Shown: positions 1-7,588, counted from the first letter of the stretch. The stretch: DNA of 12,600 nt from CALLVY01 sp937899855 (GCA_039820405.1 JBCBQC010000133.1:1-12600), one strand, 5' to 3'. Notes: a model not told the origin generated them from the letters alone. Translations and numbers: made by a program.

Positions 1-13
1 TATTTGGTAACAT
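1..13 (-). CDS. Possible start of a downstream gene (immunity candidate), truncated by window edge
   Basis: After the toxin stop codon the minus strand reads nine bases, CGTGGAAAG, and then ATG TTA CCA AAT, giving M-L-P-N before the window ends. GGAAAG directly before the ATG resembles a purine-rich ribosome binding site. An ATG this close to a toxin gene's stop fits a translationally coupled partner, and immunity genes normally follow polymorphic toxin genes at once. Only four codons are visible, so the product cannot be identified. The immunity role is inferred from position alone, and the ATG could be fortuitous. Confidence 0.3.
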
Positions 14-22
14 CTTTCCACG

Positions 23-2665
23 TTAGTTCAATTTTGATGGCCCCCAATTTTCGAGGATATCTAAAGCTGCGGCTTCTATATCGTCAATAATAGCAGTTAT
101 TTGTGAATCTGACAAACCTCCCACCTGACTAGGTAAAACATTATTGGCAGCGAGAACATCGTCTATTGCTTGATTCACGGCATCATCATAGTTGGGGTGA
201 CTTCCGTAGTGGGTTGGTAATCCTTGTGAGATGGGGGCAAAATCCTCGGCTGTTTCGGCGAGTAATCGGCCATTTGATACTCTATCCACATCGTAGAGGT
301 TCCTACTAATGGCCTCTTGATGTAATGTACTGTTTTCAGCTACATTTGACGGGACAATGTGGTGTGCTTGATGATTATCTGGTATGGTACCACCGTTGGC
401 TGTTCTTAGCCGATTTCTTAAAAGTGCGTTACTGGCTAGCCTCTCTGGCTTTATGTATCTGACGACCTGTCCCTCAGAATTGACCATCAATCGAGGTGTG
501 TATGGATCATTGGCATCCACTCTTCTGATGTATCGGCTACCGTCGGATTGAGTCACAAAGCTGTAGCCAGGAGGTGGATCAGGAAGGTTCGTAATAATTG
601 GGTTCGTATTTAAGAAGGGCTCTATCCTCCTATCTCCCAACCACTTCTTTCCGTCAAGTGTTGTTGATGTTGGTATCTCACTGAAGACCTCATCCGCTGA
701 CTTTCCCGTCCGTTGTATATATTCCTCTATAATCTCTAAGTCTCCGATATTTAAACGAATTTCTGGATCGGTATTAATTGCTGCCCTCCAAGCACTTAAT
801 AAAGCAGGATTTCCACTAGTTTCCGAATATAAGGCGTTCCGCAAAGCCTGCCCGTTAACCGGATCCAGTAAATCATCTATCAGTTTCCCTCGGTCGGCAG
901 CATCCAAGCCCAAGTTCCGCAACTTGGCAATGAAGGCTCCATTGTTGAGCATGCCATTGCGGATTTGTGGGTTGTTGATGAGCAAGGTGGCTTGATCTTC
1001 AGAAATTTTTAAGAAGCTGGCCAGTGCCGGTGCCGAATCCACGTTGCGGAATATTTTAAAAATGGCGGCAAAGCTTTCCTCTGCGATACCCAAGCGTCCC
1101 AAGCCGTTGAGAAAGTTCTCAATGGGCATACTTCGCAGTTTGTTGAACGCCCAGCTTCCAGATTGGAATAACCCCTGGGCAATAGCTGCGGACAAGGCTC
1201 CCTTGGCACAATTGAATCCATCAAATCCAGTTGGGACAGCCACACCGTGCCATTTCGACCCGTCGAAAGTGAGTCCATCGGCAACACAACTCAGCGAACT
1301 CGACAGCAATGCCGCAGCTCCCGCTTTTTGGAGGTTGATGGTGTTTTCCAGGCAAGAGACTACGGCGGTACTCCAGCGTATTTTTTCAAATGCTTCTGAC
1401 CACTCTATAACGGTACCACCTTCTGGGAAATAGTAATGAAAGCCTGCCTGAAACAAGGCATCAACACCAGCTCCGGTTGCACAGCGTAAGGTCGCTTGTG
1501 AGGCAATGGTTTCCAATAAGGCAGGCAGAGCTGTTGCCATAGCCGGTATCGCTAGTGCAGGGCCTAGCATCCAAGCACAGAGATTTTTTAACTGCTCCAT
1601 CCATTCCGAGGGAGGAAGGTCAATGAATTCGTAGTGTTGCATGGTGGCCAACAGACATGGATTATCCTCAATAGCCTTTCGCAATGGAGTATTTCCCTGT
1701 AGGTAGGGATGGTTTTGTTGGCGATAGTATTCCAAAAGTGCCGTGCAGTCATTGGGGCGTCCACACTGACCACTTTCCACAAAATTGCGGATACTGTAAA
1801 ACTGGTGCTCCACCTTTCTCTCCATTTCCGTAGTACCATTGGGCGTCCGATCCAACATATTGAGATAGAAATCGAAGGATTCCTTACAGGCCTCGAAGTA
1901 AGAGCCACGAGCAAAATACAAACTGGCTATCGAACGCCTTCCTACTTTCTTCTCCACGGTAGTGCTACTGGGATCTCCCTCACCATCCCGAACCAGCATT
2001 TGGTAACGAGTGAGGTTGAAAACAACGCGGTTGCCATTGATCGGAATTTCGAAGGGGGTTCCACCAGAGGCTCCGGGGGGGGCATTGATGATATCGCTGC
2101 AAAGGCGCTGGAAACGAGCCTTGATTTCGTCCTGATATTGATCTAGTGAAGCTGCCCAATCACGCGATTCTTCTCCCTTGGTTTTTAAGTAAGTAACAAT
2201 GTCTGAGGTATTGGAATTCGATCCGACATCCGCAGTAATGGAGGCGGGTACGTACCACTTCCAACCATCCGAAAGATTGATGTACATCTGAATATCCCGG
2301 GGATTATCCTCGTTATTCAGATCGTTGAAGGCGGCAATCTCTGCGTTGAGGTTGTTGACGAAAGTAAGATCTGAAATTAAGGGGCTGGGATCGTTGATCC
2401 ACGAGCTACTGAGCTGACTCTTTGCACCGCGACACAGTTCAAACCAATCCATTTCGGGCATGAAACTAAAGATGTACCAGTTGTCTTCCGGATGCCCTTC
2501 TGCTATATTTTGAGCATTATAAGCTTGAATACGCGCAAACTGCCGCCGCCCTTCGGCCACTAATTCTTCATAATCTTGGGGAGGGTCCGATTCCGCTTGA
2601 GTGGGAGGGATAAAGGCCAAGTGCGATAATAATACACCCAGCAACAGTACAAATATATTTTTCAT
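23..2665 (-). CDS. Secreted polymorphic-toxin-like protein with C-terminal AHH (HNH-fold) nuclease domain
   Basis: Predicted secreted nuclease toxin of 880 residues, counted from the ATG at 2665. A TTG 15 bases upstream stays in frame, but the ATG places the signal peptide (MKNIFVLLLGVLLSHLAF, likely cleaved after TQA) at the N-terminus. Residues 30-360 are a soluble, cysteine-containing region I do not recognise. Residues 362-500 are Ala/Leu-rich with several hydrophobic stretches, as in the central part of many Bacteroidota toxins. Residues 515-740 look like a helical pre-toxin region. Residues 764-830 carry the AHH signature: QAHHIVPSN with A767-H768-H769, then H819, H823 and Y826 in LPTHYGSHPNY. 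AHH domains belong to the HNH/Endo VII nuclease superfamily, whose histidines bind metal and cut nucleic acid. No T9SS sorting domain is visible. The gene lies 31 bases downstream of the TANFOR gene, so the two are probably cotranscribed. It carries a C8 run and is AT-rich at its 3' end. Nuclease activity is inferred from motifs only. Confidence 0.82.
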   Translation of the reverse strand: MKNIFVLLLGVLLSHLAFIPPTQAESDPPQDYEELVAEGRRQFARIQAYNAQNIAEGHPEDNWYIFSFMPEMDWFELCRGAKSQLSSSWINDPSPLISDLTFVNNLNAEIAAFNDLNNEDNPRDIQMYINLSDGWKWYVPASITADVGSNSNTSDIVTYLKTKGEESRDWAASLDQYQDEIKARFQRLCSDIINAPPGASGGTPFEIPINGNRVVFNLTRYQMLVRDGEGDPSSTTVEKKVGRRSIASLYFARGSYFEACKESFDFYLNMLDRTPNGTTEMERKVEHQFYSIRNFVESGQCGRPNDCTALLEYYRQQNHPYLQGNTPLRKAIEDNPCLLATMQHYEFIDLPPSEWMEQLKNLCAWMLGPALAIPAMATALPALLETIASQATLRCATGAGVDALFQAGFHYYFPEGGTVIEWSEAFEKIRWSTAVVSCLENTINLQKAGAAALLSSSLSCVADGLTFDGSKWHGVAVPTGFDGFNCAKGALSAAIAQGLFQSGSWAFNKLRSMPIENFLNGLGRLGIAEESFAAIFKIFRNVDSAPALASFLKISEDQATLLINNPQIRNGMLNNGAFIAKLRNLGLDAADRGKLIDDLLDPVNGQALRNALYSETSGNPALLSAWRAAINTDPEIRLNIGDLEIIEEYIQRTGKSADEVFSEIPTSTTLDGKKWLGDRRIEPFLNTNPIITNLPDPPPGYSFVTQSDGSRYIRRVDANDPYTPRLMVNSEGQVVRYIKPERLASNALLRNRLRTANGGTIPDNHQAHHIVPSNVAENSTLHQEAISRNLYDVDRVSNGRLLAETAEDFAPISQGLPTHYGSHPNYDDAVNQAIDDVLAANNVLPSQVGGLSDSQITAIIDDIEAAALDILENWGPSKLN
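2075..2082. repeat. C8 homopolymer inside the toxin gene
   Basis: Eight G on the plus strand (eight C in the coding sense) encode the Pro-Pro of NAPPGAS near residue 197 of the toxin. A one-base slip would shift the frame and remove the nuclease domain. Such tracts can be contingency loci, but one tract of eight in a single sequence does not prove variation. Confidence 0.6.
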
Positions 2666-2684
2666 TTTGTATATTTTCAAATTC

Positions 2685-2700
2685 TTAGATCGCGGTCTAA
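2685..2700. repeat. Near-palindrome between TANFOR and toxin genes
   Basis: TTAGATCGCGGTCTAA is a 16-base palindrome with one mismatched pair. It overlaps the stop codon of the TANFOR gene (2697-2699) and lies 20 bases before the toxin ATG. It could be a weak intercistronic hairpin or a protein site. No T-tract follows it, so it does not look like an intrinsic terminator. Confidence 0.35.
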
Positions 2701-4940
2701 AAACGTAATAGAATTTTGGTTAAGCCCAGGATAATATCCGTTTTTGCCGCCGTCACAATCTCGGCTTGAGGGCGTTCTGCTTTGAGCATCTGTCCGATAG
2801 TTTCTAGTAGGTTAAAACCCTCCGCTTCCAAAGCACTAGCGAGTGCCTTTGAGTTTTCTACCTCCGTGATCTGTGTCTTCAGCTCATCGATGACCAACTT
2901 AATAATGTAGGGCATCTCCTTTTGGTAGTATACATCTGATTTATCAACAAAATCAGCCATCGAAGGATCTTGCTGGATCAAGTCGTTAATCTGATCAGAG
3001 AGGTCCTCAAAGGAAGAACCCACGTCCATTTCTACCGGTGGTGTTCCGTAAGCATCTCCATCGGGTATTTCCCCGTTGGCTTGAGAAAGCCAAGAGTCAA
3101 TATCGTTTTTAGCGGTGATGTATTCCGATTCAATGGTACTAGATTCGGCTTGGTATTCGTCATACAGCTCGCCAATGGCGGTGATGATCACGTCAAAGAA
3201 GTCCTGGAAAAATTCGATTAGAGCGGCTTGGTAAGCGGCATTGGCCGCATCGAGTAAGGCTTGGGCATTGTTCAGAGCTGCTGCTGCATCCTCAGGGGAT
3301 ACATTGGGATCGTTGGCCATGGCCCTGGCATCTTCCAAGGCTTGTTGAGCATTGATCAAATCCTGAATGATATTATCCGGTAGATAGGGCTCTACCATCG
3401 CAATGATTTCGTCTAGGGTTTGCAAGATTTGTTCGGCTGCTGCCAATACATCGTCCGCATTTTCGAGCGTATTCATGATATCTTGCAAGGCCGCGGCCGC
3501 GGCTTCGTCTAAGAGTGCTACTCCGGCTCCGGTTACTACGATTTCCCCTTTGATGAGATAATACAACTCGTTGATTCTAATCTTATTGAACTTGACGTTG
3601 AGACGTGCCTCATTGAAAAAGGGGACTTCAACATAGCCTTTTCCATAGTATTCACCATTCCCACCACTGGCCTGGGTGACCTTGATGTCAAAATCACCGG
3701 CGTGAAAAATATCTCCCACCCTTAATTCCGTCAAGGGGTTGATATTGTCAATAGGAAATCCACCGGCATCCAGACCGCAAGAATAGAGGTCCTGATTGAT
3801 GGTTTTTACTCCTACTGGGAGCCATTCACTCTCACCGGAAGTACAATTTGTCCGAATCTCAATCTCGAAAACATCATCCGCAAACAGGTACATGATGTCG
3901 TACTGGGTAGCCGTTGCCTCTGTGTTTACCTCGGTCCATGGGCCCGGTGGGTCAGGGTCTGGATTAATCTCGCGGTAGCGAATGGTAAAACCATCGAAAG
4001 CAATGCCTTGAGGGGGGATCCAATTTACTCGAAGATTACCTACTCCAACGACCTCCAGGTCAGCAAAGACCGGTGGGTCACAATCATTGGAGGTGGCCCC
4101 CCAATACCAGCTTTCTACTACGCTAAAGCCATTGTTCTTGAACACCCCCGCGCCATTCTGCGCTCGGGCTCGCACCCGAGTGATATAGCCTTGTCCTGGG
4201 GTGAGTAAGGGTTCTGAGAGACCGTACAGAAAGGTAGTCAAATTGGTTATGGTAGTTTGAAAAAGCGGCGCTTCAAAATTGATGATTTGTTCGTAACTCA
4301 TATTGGGAACGATGGTCCACACCTGCAAATCATACTCCGTAATAAACGCCCCCGACGGATGTAGCGGCAACCAACTGAACAGCAAAGTCTGCGGATTGGT
4401 CGCCGTCTGTACCCCAATGGGCGCGGTAATCTGCGGTGGGTCGTAGTACTCCATAAAAGCCGAGCCACAAGCGTTATTGGAGGCGATCTGGTTGGTACCG
4501 GGGTCGTAGTACCAAGCCTGGATACACACCTCGTAAAAGCCTTCCGGGAGCAGGCCCCCGTTGTTGATAAAGGCCTCGCGACTGATGCCCGTAAAGTCCA
4601 GGTGGTAGGGATCGAAATATTCGATCAGATCGTAGCCGCTAAATACGGCGGGAACACCCGCGGTCAAAGTAATCGCCGGTGGGATCCAATTTTCGTTGGT
4701 ACTCATCGAAATGCCCGCTCCCGTGATCGTCATCTTGAGCCGGACGTCCAGGGTAGTGGTACCCGGGTCGATCATCTGTAAGGTGTAGAGCAGACTCTGA
4801 GAAGTCGGTTCGGTAAAATCCGCCAGATAAGGGGCGTGAGGTGGAATCAATTGCAGTGTCGCAGTAGCGGGCTGGGCCAACAAGGGGGAAGAACCCAATA
4901 GCCATAGCAGTACACCCGCAAGCCATTTACTTGCATTCAT
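2697..4940 (-). CDS. TANFOR domain / fibronectin type III secreted protein with long helical C-terminal region
   Basis: Secreted protein of 747 residues with a signal peptide (ending SSPLLAQ, cleavage near residue 23). Residues 25-168 match the TANFOR domain pattern as I know it from Bacteroidota: LIPPHAPYLADF, then NENWIPPAITLTAG, a YDLIEYFDP segment, LPEGFYEVCIQA and a Cys pair, C139 and C158. Residues 168-285 and 288-380 look like two fibronectin-III modules (the second has LRVNWIPPQG, FTIRYREI and IEIRT). Residues 385-470 form a beta-rich module starting LRVGDIFHAGDFDIKVT. Residues 475-620 are Ala/Asp/Glu-rich helices, probably coiled coil, and 640-747 are also helical. No catalytic motif or T9SS sorting domain is seen. 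The toxin gene starts 31 bases after the stop. A scaffold, adhesion or delivery role for the toxin is inferred from this pairing; TANFOR function is not established. The ATG at 4940 gives a clean signal peptide. Confidence 0.8.
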   Translation of the reverse strand: MNASKWLAGVLLWLLGSSPLLAQPATATLQLIPPHAPYLADFTEPTSQSLLYTLQMIDPGTTTLDVRLKMTITGAGISMSTNENWIPPAITLTAGVPAVFSGYDLIEYFDPYHLDFTGISREAFINNGGLLPEGFYEVCIQAWYYDPGTNQIASNNACGSAFMEYYDPPQITAPIGVQTATNPQTLLFSWLPLHPSGAFITEYDLQVWTIVPNMSYEQIINFEAPLFQTTITNLTTFLYGLSEPLLTPGQGYITRVRARAQNGAGVFKNNGFSVVESWYWGATSNDCDPPVFADLEVVGVGNLRVNWIPPQGIAFDGFTIRYREINPDPDPPGPWTEVNTEATATQYDIMYLFADDVFEIEIRTNCTSGESEWLPVGVKTINQDLYSCGLDAGGFPIDNINPLTELRVGDIFHAGDFDIKVTQASGGNGEYYGKGYVEVPFFNEARLNVKFNKIRINELYYLIKGEIVVTGAGVALLDEAAAAALQDIMNTLENADDVLAAAEQILQTLDEIIAMVEPYLPDNIIQDLINAQQALEDARAMANDPNVSPEDAAAALNNAQALLDAANAAYQAALIEFFQDFFDVIITAIGELYDEYQAESSTIESEYITAKNDIDSWLSQANGEIPDGDAYGTPPVEMDVGSSFEDLSDQINDLIQQDPSMADFVDKSDVYYQKEMPYIIKLVIDELKTQITEVENSKALASALEAEGFNLLETIGQMLKAERPQAEIVTAAKTDIILGLTKILLRF

Positions 4941-4983
4941 ACGGGGGGCTTCGTTTAAGTCTTTTCGAAAAATTAAAAGTGTT

Positions 4984-5001
4984 GTCGCCTCACGACGAGG
5001 C
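4984..5001 (-). promoter_or_regulatory. Overlapping short hairpins in the TANFOR leader
   Basis: Two inverted repeats overlap here. GCCTC/GAGGC (4987-4991 with 4997-5001) and GTCG/CGAC (4984-4987 with 4993-4996) cannot form at the same time. They lie about 45 bases upstream of the TANFOR ATG and would be in its leader RNA. The stems are only 4-5 bp, so a regulatory role is speculative. Confidence 0.2.
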
Positions 5002-5010
5002 CGAGGAGTA

Positions 5011-5056
5011 GGTCATCATAGCAAACGGTCATTATCTACCTGCAGTCATCATAGCA
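5011..5056. repeat. Three iteron-like direct repeats, consensus (G/A)GTCAT(C/T)AT
   Basis: Copies start at 5011 (GGTCATCATAGC), 5027 (GGTCATTATCTA) and 5044 (AGTCATCATAGC). The outer two share the 12-mer GTCATCATAGCA exactly, 33 bases apart, close to three helical turns. They lie 70-120 bases upstream of the TANFOR ATG, where an activator or repressor could bind. The repeats are visible directly; a regulatory role is inferred. Confidence 0.45.
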
Positions 5057-5116
5057 GCGCATCATTTGTACTTACTCACAACGATAAGGCCATCTGCCAA
5101 GAGTATGCCAACAAAT

Positions 5117-5143
5117 AAAAATTATTATTATTCGATAATTTTT
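5117..5143 (-). terminator. AT-rich hairpin, possible weak terminator of the ELWxxDGT gene
   Basis: AAAAATTAT (5117-5125) is exactly complementary to ATAATTTTT (5135-5143), giving a 9-bp all-AT stem with a 9-base loop. Read leftward it lies about 70 bases after the stop of the ELWxxDGT gene, and its 3' arm ends in a T-run. It lacks the GC-rich stem of a strong intrinsic terminator and may just be AT-rich spacer. Confidence 0.3.
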
Positions 5144-5210
5144 AGAGCTGTTTTTTTGGAGCCCATTTTTATTCGTCAGCTAGTGGACAAAACGCAATAA
5201 TCAGCTCCGA

Positions 5211-7253
5211 CTAGTCCTCGCCCAATAGCAAGGGCCCACCGATGTAAACCTGGCGATCGGATACGAGTCGGTAGAAATACGGGCCGGGGGGCAGTTGACT
5301 CAAATCCACCACCAGGGGATCTTGGCTGGAAACGAGCGCACTAAATTGTTTTCGCCCCGTGGCACCAAAGAGTTCGAGTTGGTAGCCTTGACCGGGGGCA
5401 TTGGGCAAGCCGCGCCAAGTAAAGGTACCCGAGGGGCTGGGATTGGGGTAGACCGCCAGTTCGTTGGGCGCTGCTACATCGCGGAGTGCCGTGTTTTGAT
5501 CCACCGCTACCGTGCCTTCCACCCGACAGCCATTGTCGTCTTCCACCTCGTAGGTATAGGTGCCCGCTTCCAGGCCCGTGGCGGGATTCTCAGTCTGGGG
5601 GGGATCGGTGGCCCATATAAAGGTGTAGGGTGCCTGGCCCCCTTCTACGACCAGCGTTGCCGTACCGTTGGCCTGACCGGGGCTAGCCGGGCTGCTTTCG
5701 GCCGTCACCAGCAGCTCGGCGTATTCGGCAATGCGGATGGGATCGGTGACGAGGCTGTCGCCATCGGCATCGGTGATGGTACAGACGTAATCGCCGGCGG
5801 GCAAATCGCTGGGGTTGGGCCCGCTGAGGCTGGCATCGTTCCAGGCGTAGCGGTAGGGGGGCGTTCCGTTGAGCAATTCGAGGGTGATGCTACCGCTGCT
5901 GCTGCCAAAGCAAATGCTGTCGCTGACGCTCACGTCGATGAGGAGGGGAATGATGACCCGCGCGATCTCCTTGCCGAAGTCGCTGTTGCGGGCGGTAAAA
6001 TACAGGTTGCCATTGAAGGGGGTAAAATCCAGGGGATTGGTACGGGCGTCCAGCACTTGGGCGTTTTCGCCATCGCTCCACCAGAAGTCGTTGCTGGTAC
6101 GAAAAAACAGGAGGCCGTCGAAGGCAAACAAATCGCTGGTCCCAAAATCACCCGCGGGATCATCGGGGAGGTCGGCGACCAGGAAGGTGCTGCCCGGGCT
6201 GGTGTCTCCGGTGGTGGCCCAGAGGTTGGCCGTTTCGGCATCGGAGTTGGCCAGGAAATAGAGTTGGTCGTTGAGGGTTTGAAAATAACGGGGACGGGCA
6301 TTGTCGAGACCCGCGTAAACATCGGCGACGGGCACCGTACCCGCTTCGGTACCGTCCGTCTTCCACAGATCGCCTTCGGCCAGGTCATCGACCGCAAAGT
6401 ACAGTTCGTCGCGGAAGGGGGTCAGACCCCGGGGGCCAAAGGATTGGTTGTCGAAGGTACCCATCGGGCCGCTGACGATGTCCCGTACCAAAAAGGTGCC
6501 CGCTTCGGTACCATCGCTTCGCCAGAGTTCGCGGCCGTGGACGCCATCGTCCAGCAGGAGGTAGAGCAGGTCGCCGACTACTTGGGTATCGTGGAGGGCA
6601 AAGATACCCGCATTGGGGAAGGTGCGGACCACCGTAGTACCCCCCGAGGTGCCATCGCTTTTCCAGAGGCTGACGGGGCCGGCTCCCAATTTCCCCATAA
6701 AGTAAAGCTGGTCCCGAAACAAGAAGGGACGGCCCAAGGCCTCCACATCGGTAAAGACGTCCCAGCCCCCCTGACCGTCTGATCGGAAACTATCGAAGGG
6801 GCCAAAGCGGTAAAGCGTATCGTGGAGTACGGCGAGGGTGCCGTGTCCACTAAAATTGGTGGAGCTGCCCAGGGGAAGGGTCCCGGCTTGGGTGCCGTCG
6901 CTTTGCCAGTAGAAGCGGTCTTCCCCAGTGCGTTGGGTACTGAAAAATAGGAAGTTGTCCGAAGCCAGGACGTCCTCCAATTCGCTGCTGGCGGCGCCGG
7001 GGCTCAGTTCGATCTGGAGGACGGTGCCCGCCTCGGTGCCGTCGCTTTGCCAAAATTCGCGGCCATTGACGCCGTCGTCGGCACTGATCCAGAGACGGTC
7101 AGCGAAGGGGCCATCGGGGAAGGTGTACAGGAAGACGTCGGGGCTGGACACCGAGCTGGTGGCGGGGTTGATGTCCTTGAGGACTTCGACCCGAAATTGG
7201 CCGGAAAGCGCGGTGGAAAAGAGGAGGCAGAAGGGCAAAATCAATTTGACCAT
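5211..7253 (-). CDS. ELWxxDGT-repeat secreted protein with SprB-like repeats and T9SS sorting domain
   Basis: Secreted, probably surface-attached protein of 680 residues. The signal peptide runs to about SGQ (residue 19). Residues 55-400 carry ELWxxDGT repeats: REFWQSDGTEAG (66), FYWQSDGTQAG (114), SLWKSDGTSGG (196), RELWRSDGTEAG (241) and DLWKTDGTEAG (295). Degenerate copies include SFRSDGQGG (155), NLWATTGDT (343) and WWSDGENAQ (391). The family is probably a beta-propeller-like fold of unknown function. Residues 440-510 and 515-585 are two SprB-like modules (GTPPYRYAWND, LPAGDYVCTITDADG; APYTFIWATD, LEAGTYTYEVEDDNGC). Residues 598-680 form the T9SS C-terminal sorting domain, starting LAVYPNPSPSGTF, which directs export across the outer membrane. 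The SprB repeat links the family to gliding adhesins, but a role in motility cannot be claimed. The gene is transcribed alone and divergently from the barrel gene. Confidence 0.9.
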   Translation of the reverse strand: MVKLILPFCLLFSTALSGQFRVEVLKDINPATSSVSSPDVFLYTFPDGPFADRLWISADDGVNGREFWQSDGTEAGTVLQIELSPGAASSELEDVLASDNFLFFSTQRTGEDRFYWQSDGTQAGTLPLGSSTNFSGHGTLAVLHDTLYRFGPFDSFRSDGQGGWDVFTDVEALGRPFLFRDQLYFMGKLGAGPVSLWKSDGTSGGTTVVRTFPNAGIFALHDTQVVGDLLYLLLDDGVHGRELWRSDGTEAGTFLVRDIVSGPMGTFDNQSFGPRGLTPFRDELYFAVDDLAEGDLWKTDGTEAGTVPVADVYAGLDNARPRYFQTLNDQLYFLANSDAETANLWATTGDTSPGSTFLVADLPDDPAGDFGTSDLFAFDGLLFFRTSNDFWWSDGENAQVLDARTNPLDFTPFNGNLYFTARNSDFGKEIARVIIPLLIDVSVSDSICFGSSSGSITLELLNGTPPYRYAWNDASLSGPNPSDLPAGDYVCTITDADGDSLVTDPIRIAEYAELLVTAESSPASPGQANGTATLVVEGGQAPYTFIWATDPPQTENPATGLEAGTYTYEVEDDNGCRVEGTVAVDQNTALRDVAAPNELAVYPNPSPSGTFTWRGLPNAPGQGYQLELFGATGRKQFSALVSSQDPLVVDLSQLPPGPYFYRLVSDRQVYIGGPLLLGED

Positions 7254-7391
7254 GGTGGAGGATTTGAGGGAAGTACGAAATTACCGTACAAATAAAGAGA
7301 ATTTTTTTCGGACTTCGCGGTCGCTGGAACGGCAATTTGGGTTTTGTTTGTTGACGGGCAGTCCCCCCCGCTCCCCAAGCTTTTCTTTGAT

Positions 7392-7413
7392 ACATGGGTA
7401 CCGCCTCCCATGT
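7392..7413. promoter_or_regulatory. Inverted repeat, candidate operator or hairpin
   Basis: ACATGGG (7392-7398) and CCCATGT (7407-7413) are exactly complementary around the 8-base loop TACCGCCT. A wobble pair (7391/7414) and an A-T pair (7390/7415) extend the stem. It sits between divergent genes, about 110 bases upstream of the rightward promoter's TTG box. It could bind a dimeric regulator or form a hairpin in the leftward leader. Confidence 0.3.
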
Positions 7414-7503
7414 GTTGTTCCCAGCAAATGAAGCCCCAACGTATGGGCCGGATTTTTATGTGGCGCCCGGGCTTTAAAACCGACCGCTTCCGTCACAAAA
7501 CCG

Positions 7504-7534
7504 TTGATTCTCCACTGCTTTCCCCGTATCTTTG
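7504..7534 (+). promoter_or_regulatory. Bacteroidota sigma-A promoter for the barrel gene
   Basis: TTG at 7504-7506 is followed after 20 bases by TATCTTTG at 7527-7534, an exact match to the Bacteroidota -7 consensus TAnnTTTG. The spacing is within the usual range for the -33/-7 pair. Transcription would start near 7540, leaving a leader of about 95 bases that contains the C9 tract. The match shows the site; activity is inferred. Confidence 0.6.
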
Positions 7535-7588
7535 TCACAGCTATCGAACACTAAACCCTCCACTTTTCGATATTCCTCCCCCGTTTTA

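Larger units (their letters stand above)
4941..5210. other. Spacer upstream of the TANFOR-toxin unit and downstream of the ELWxxDGT gene
   Basis: No gene is seen in these 270 bases, which must hold the promoter of the leftward TANFOR-toxin unit and the 3' end of the ELWxxDGT transcript. On the minus strand I find no full TAnnTTTG box; the nearest is TAATTTTT close to the start codon, without a TTG partner. Three iteron-like motifs, a short GC-rich inverted repeat and an AT-rich hairpin are listed separately or as findings. Confidence 0.6.

Noticed and set aside
2666..2680. TTG start adding five residues to the toxin
   Set aside because: The ATG at 2665 directly begins the signal peptide and is the more usual start.
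5295..6782. Long plus-strand open frame of 495 codons opposite the ELWxxDGT gene
   Set aside because: It is antisense to a gene with clear repeats and a T9SS domain; the frame stays open because of the GC-rich codon pattern and gives a low-complexity Gly/Ala/Val product without a signal peptide or motif.
7289..7296. TTTATTTG on the minus strand as a promoter for the ELWxxDGT gene
   Set aside because: It has one mismatch to TAnnTTTG, and no TTG lies at the right distance upstream.
7281..7538. Minus-strand 85-codon open frame in the divergent region
   Set aside because: It has a GTG start, overlaps the rightward promoter and inverted repeat, and shows no domain or signal peptide.
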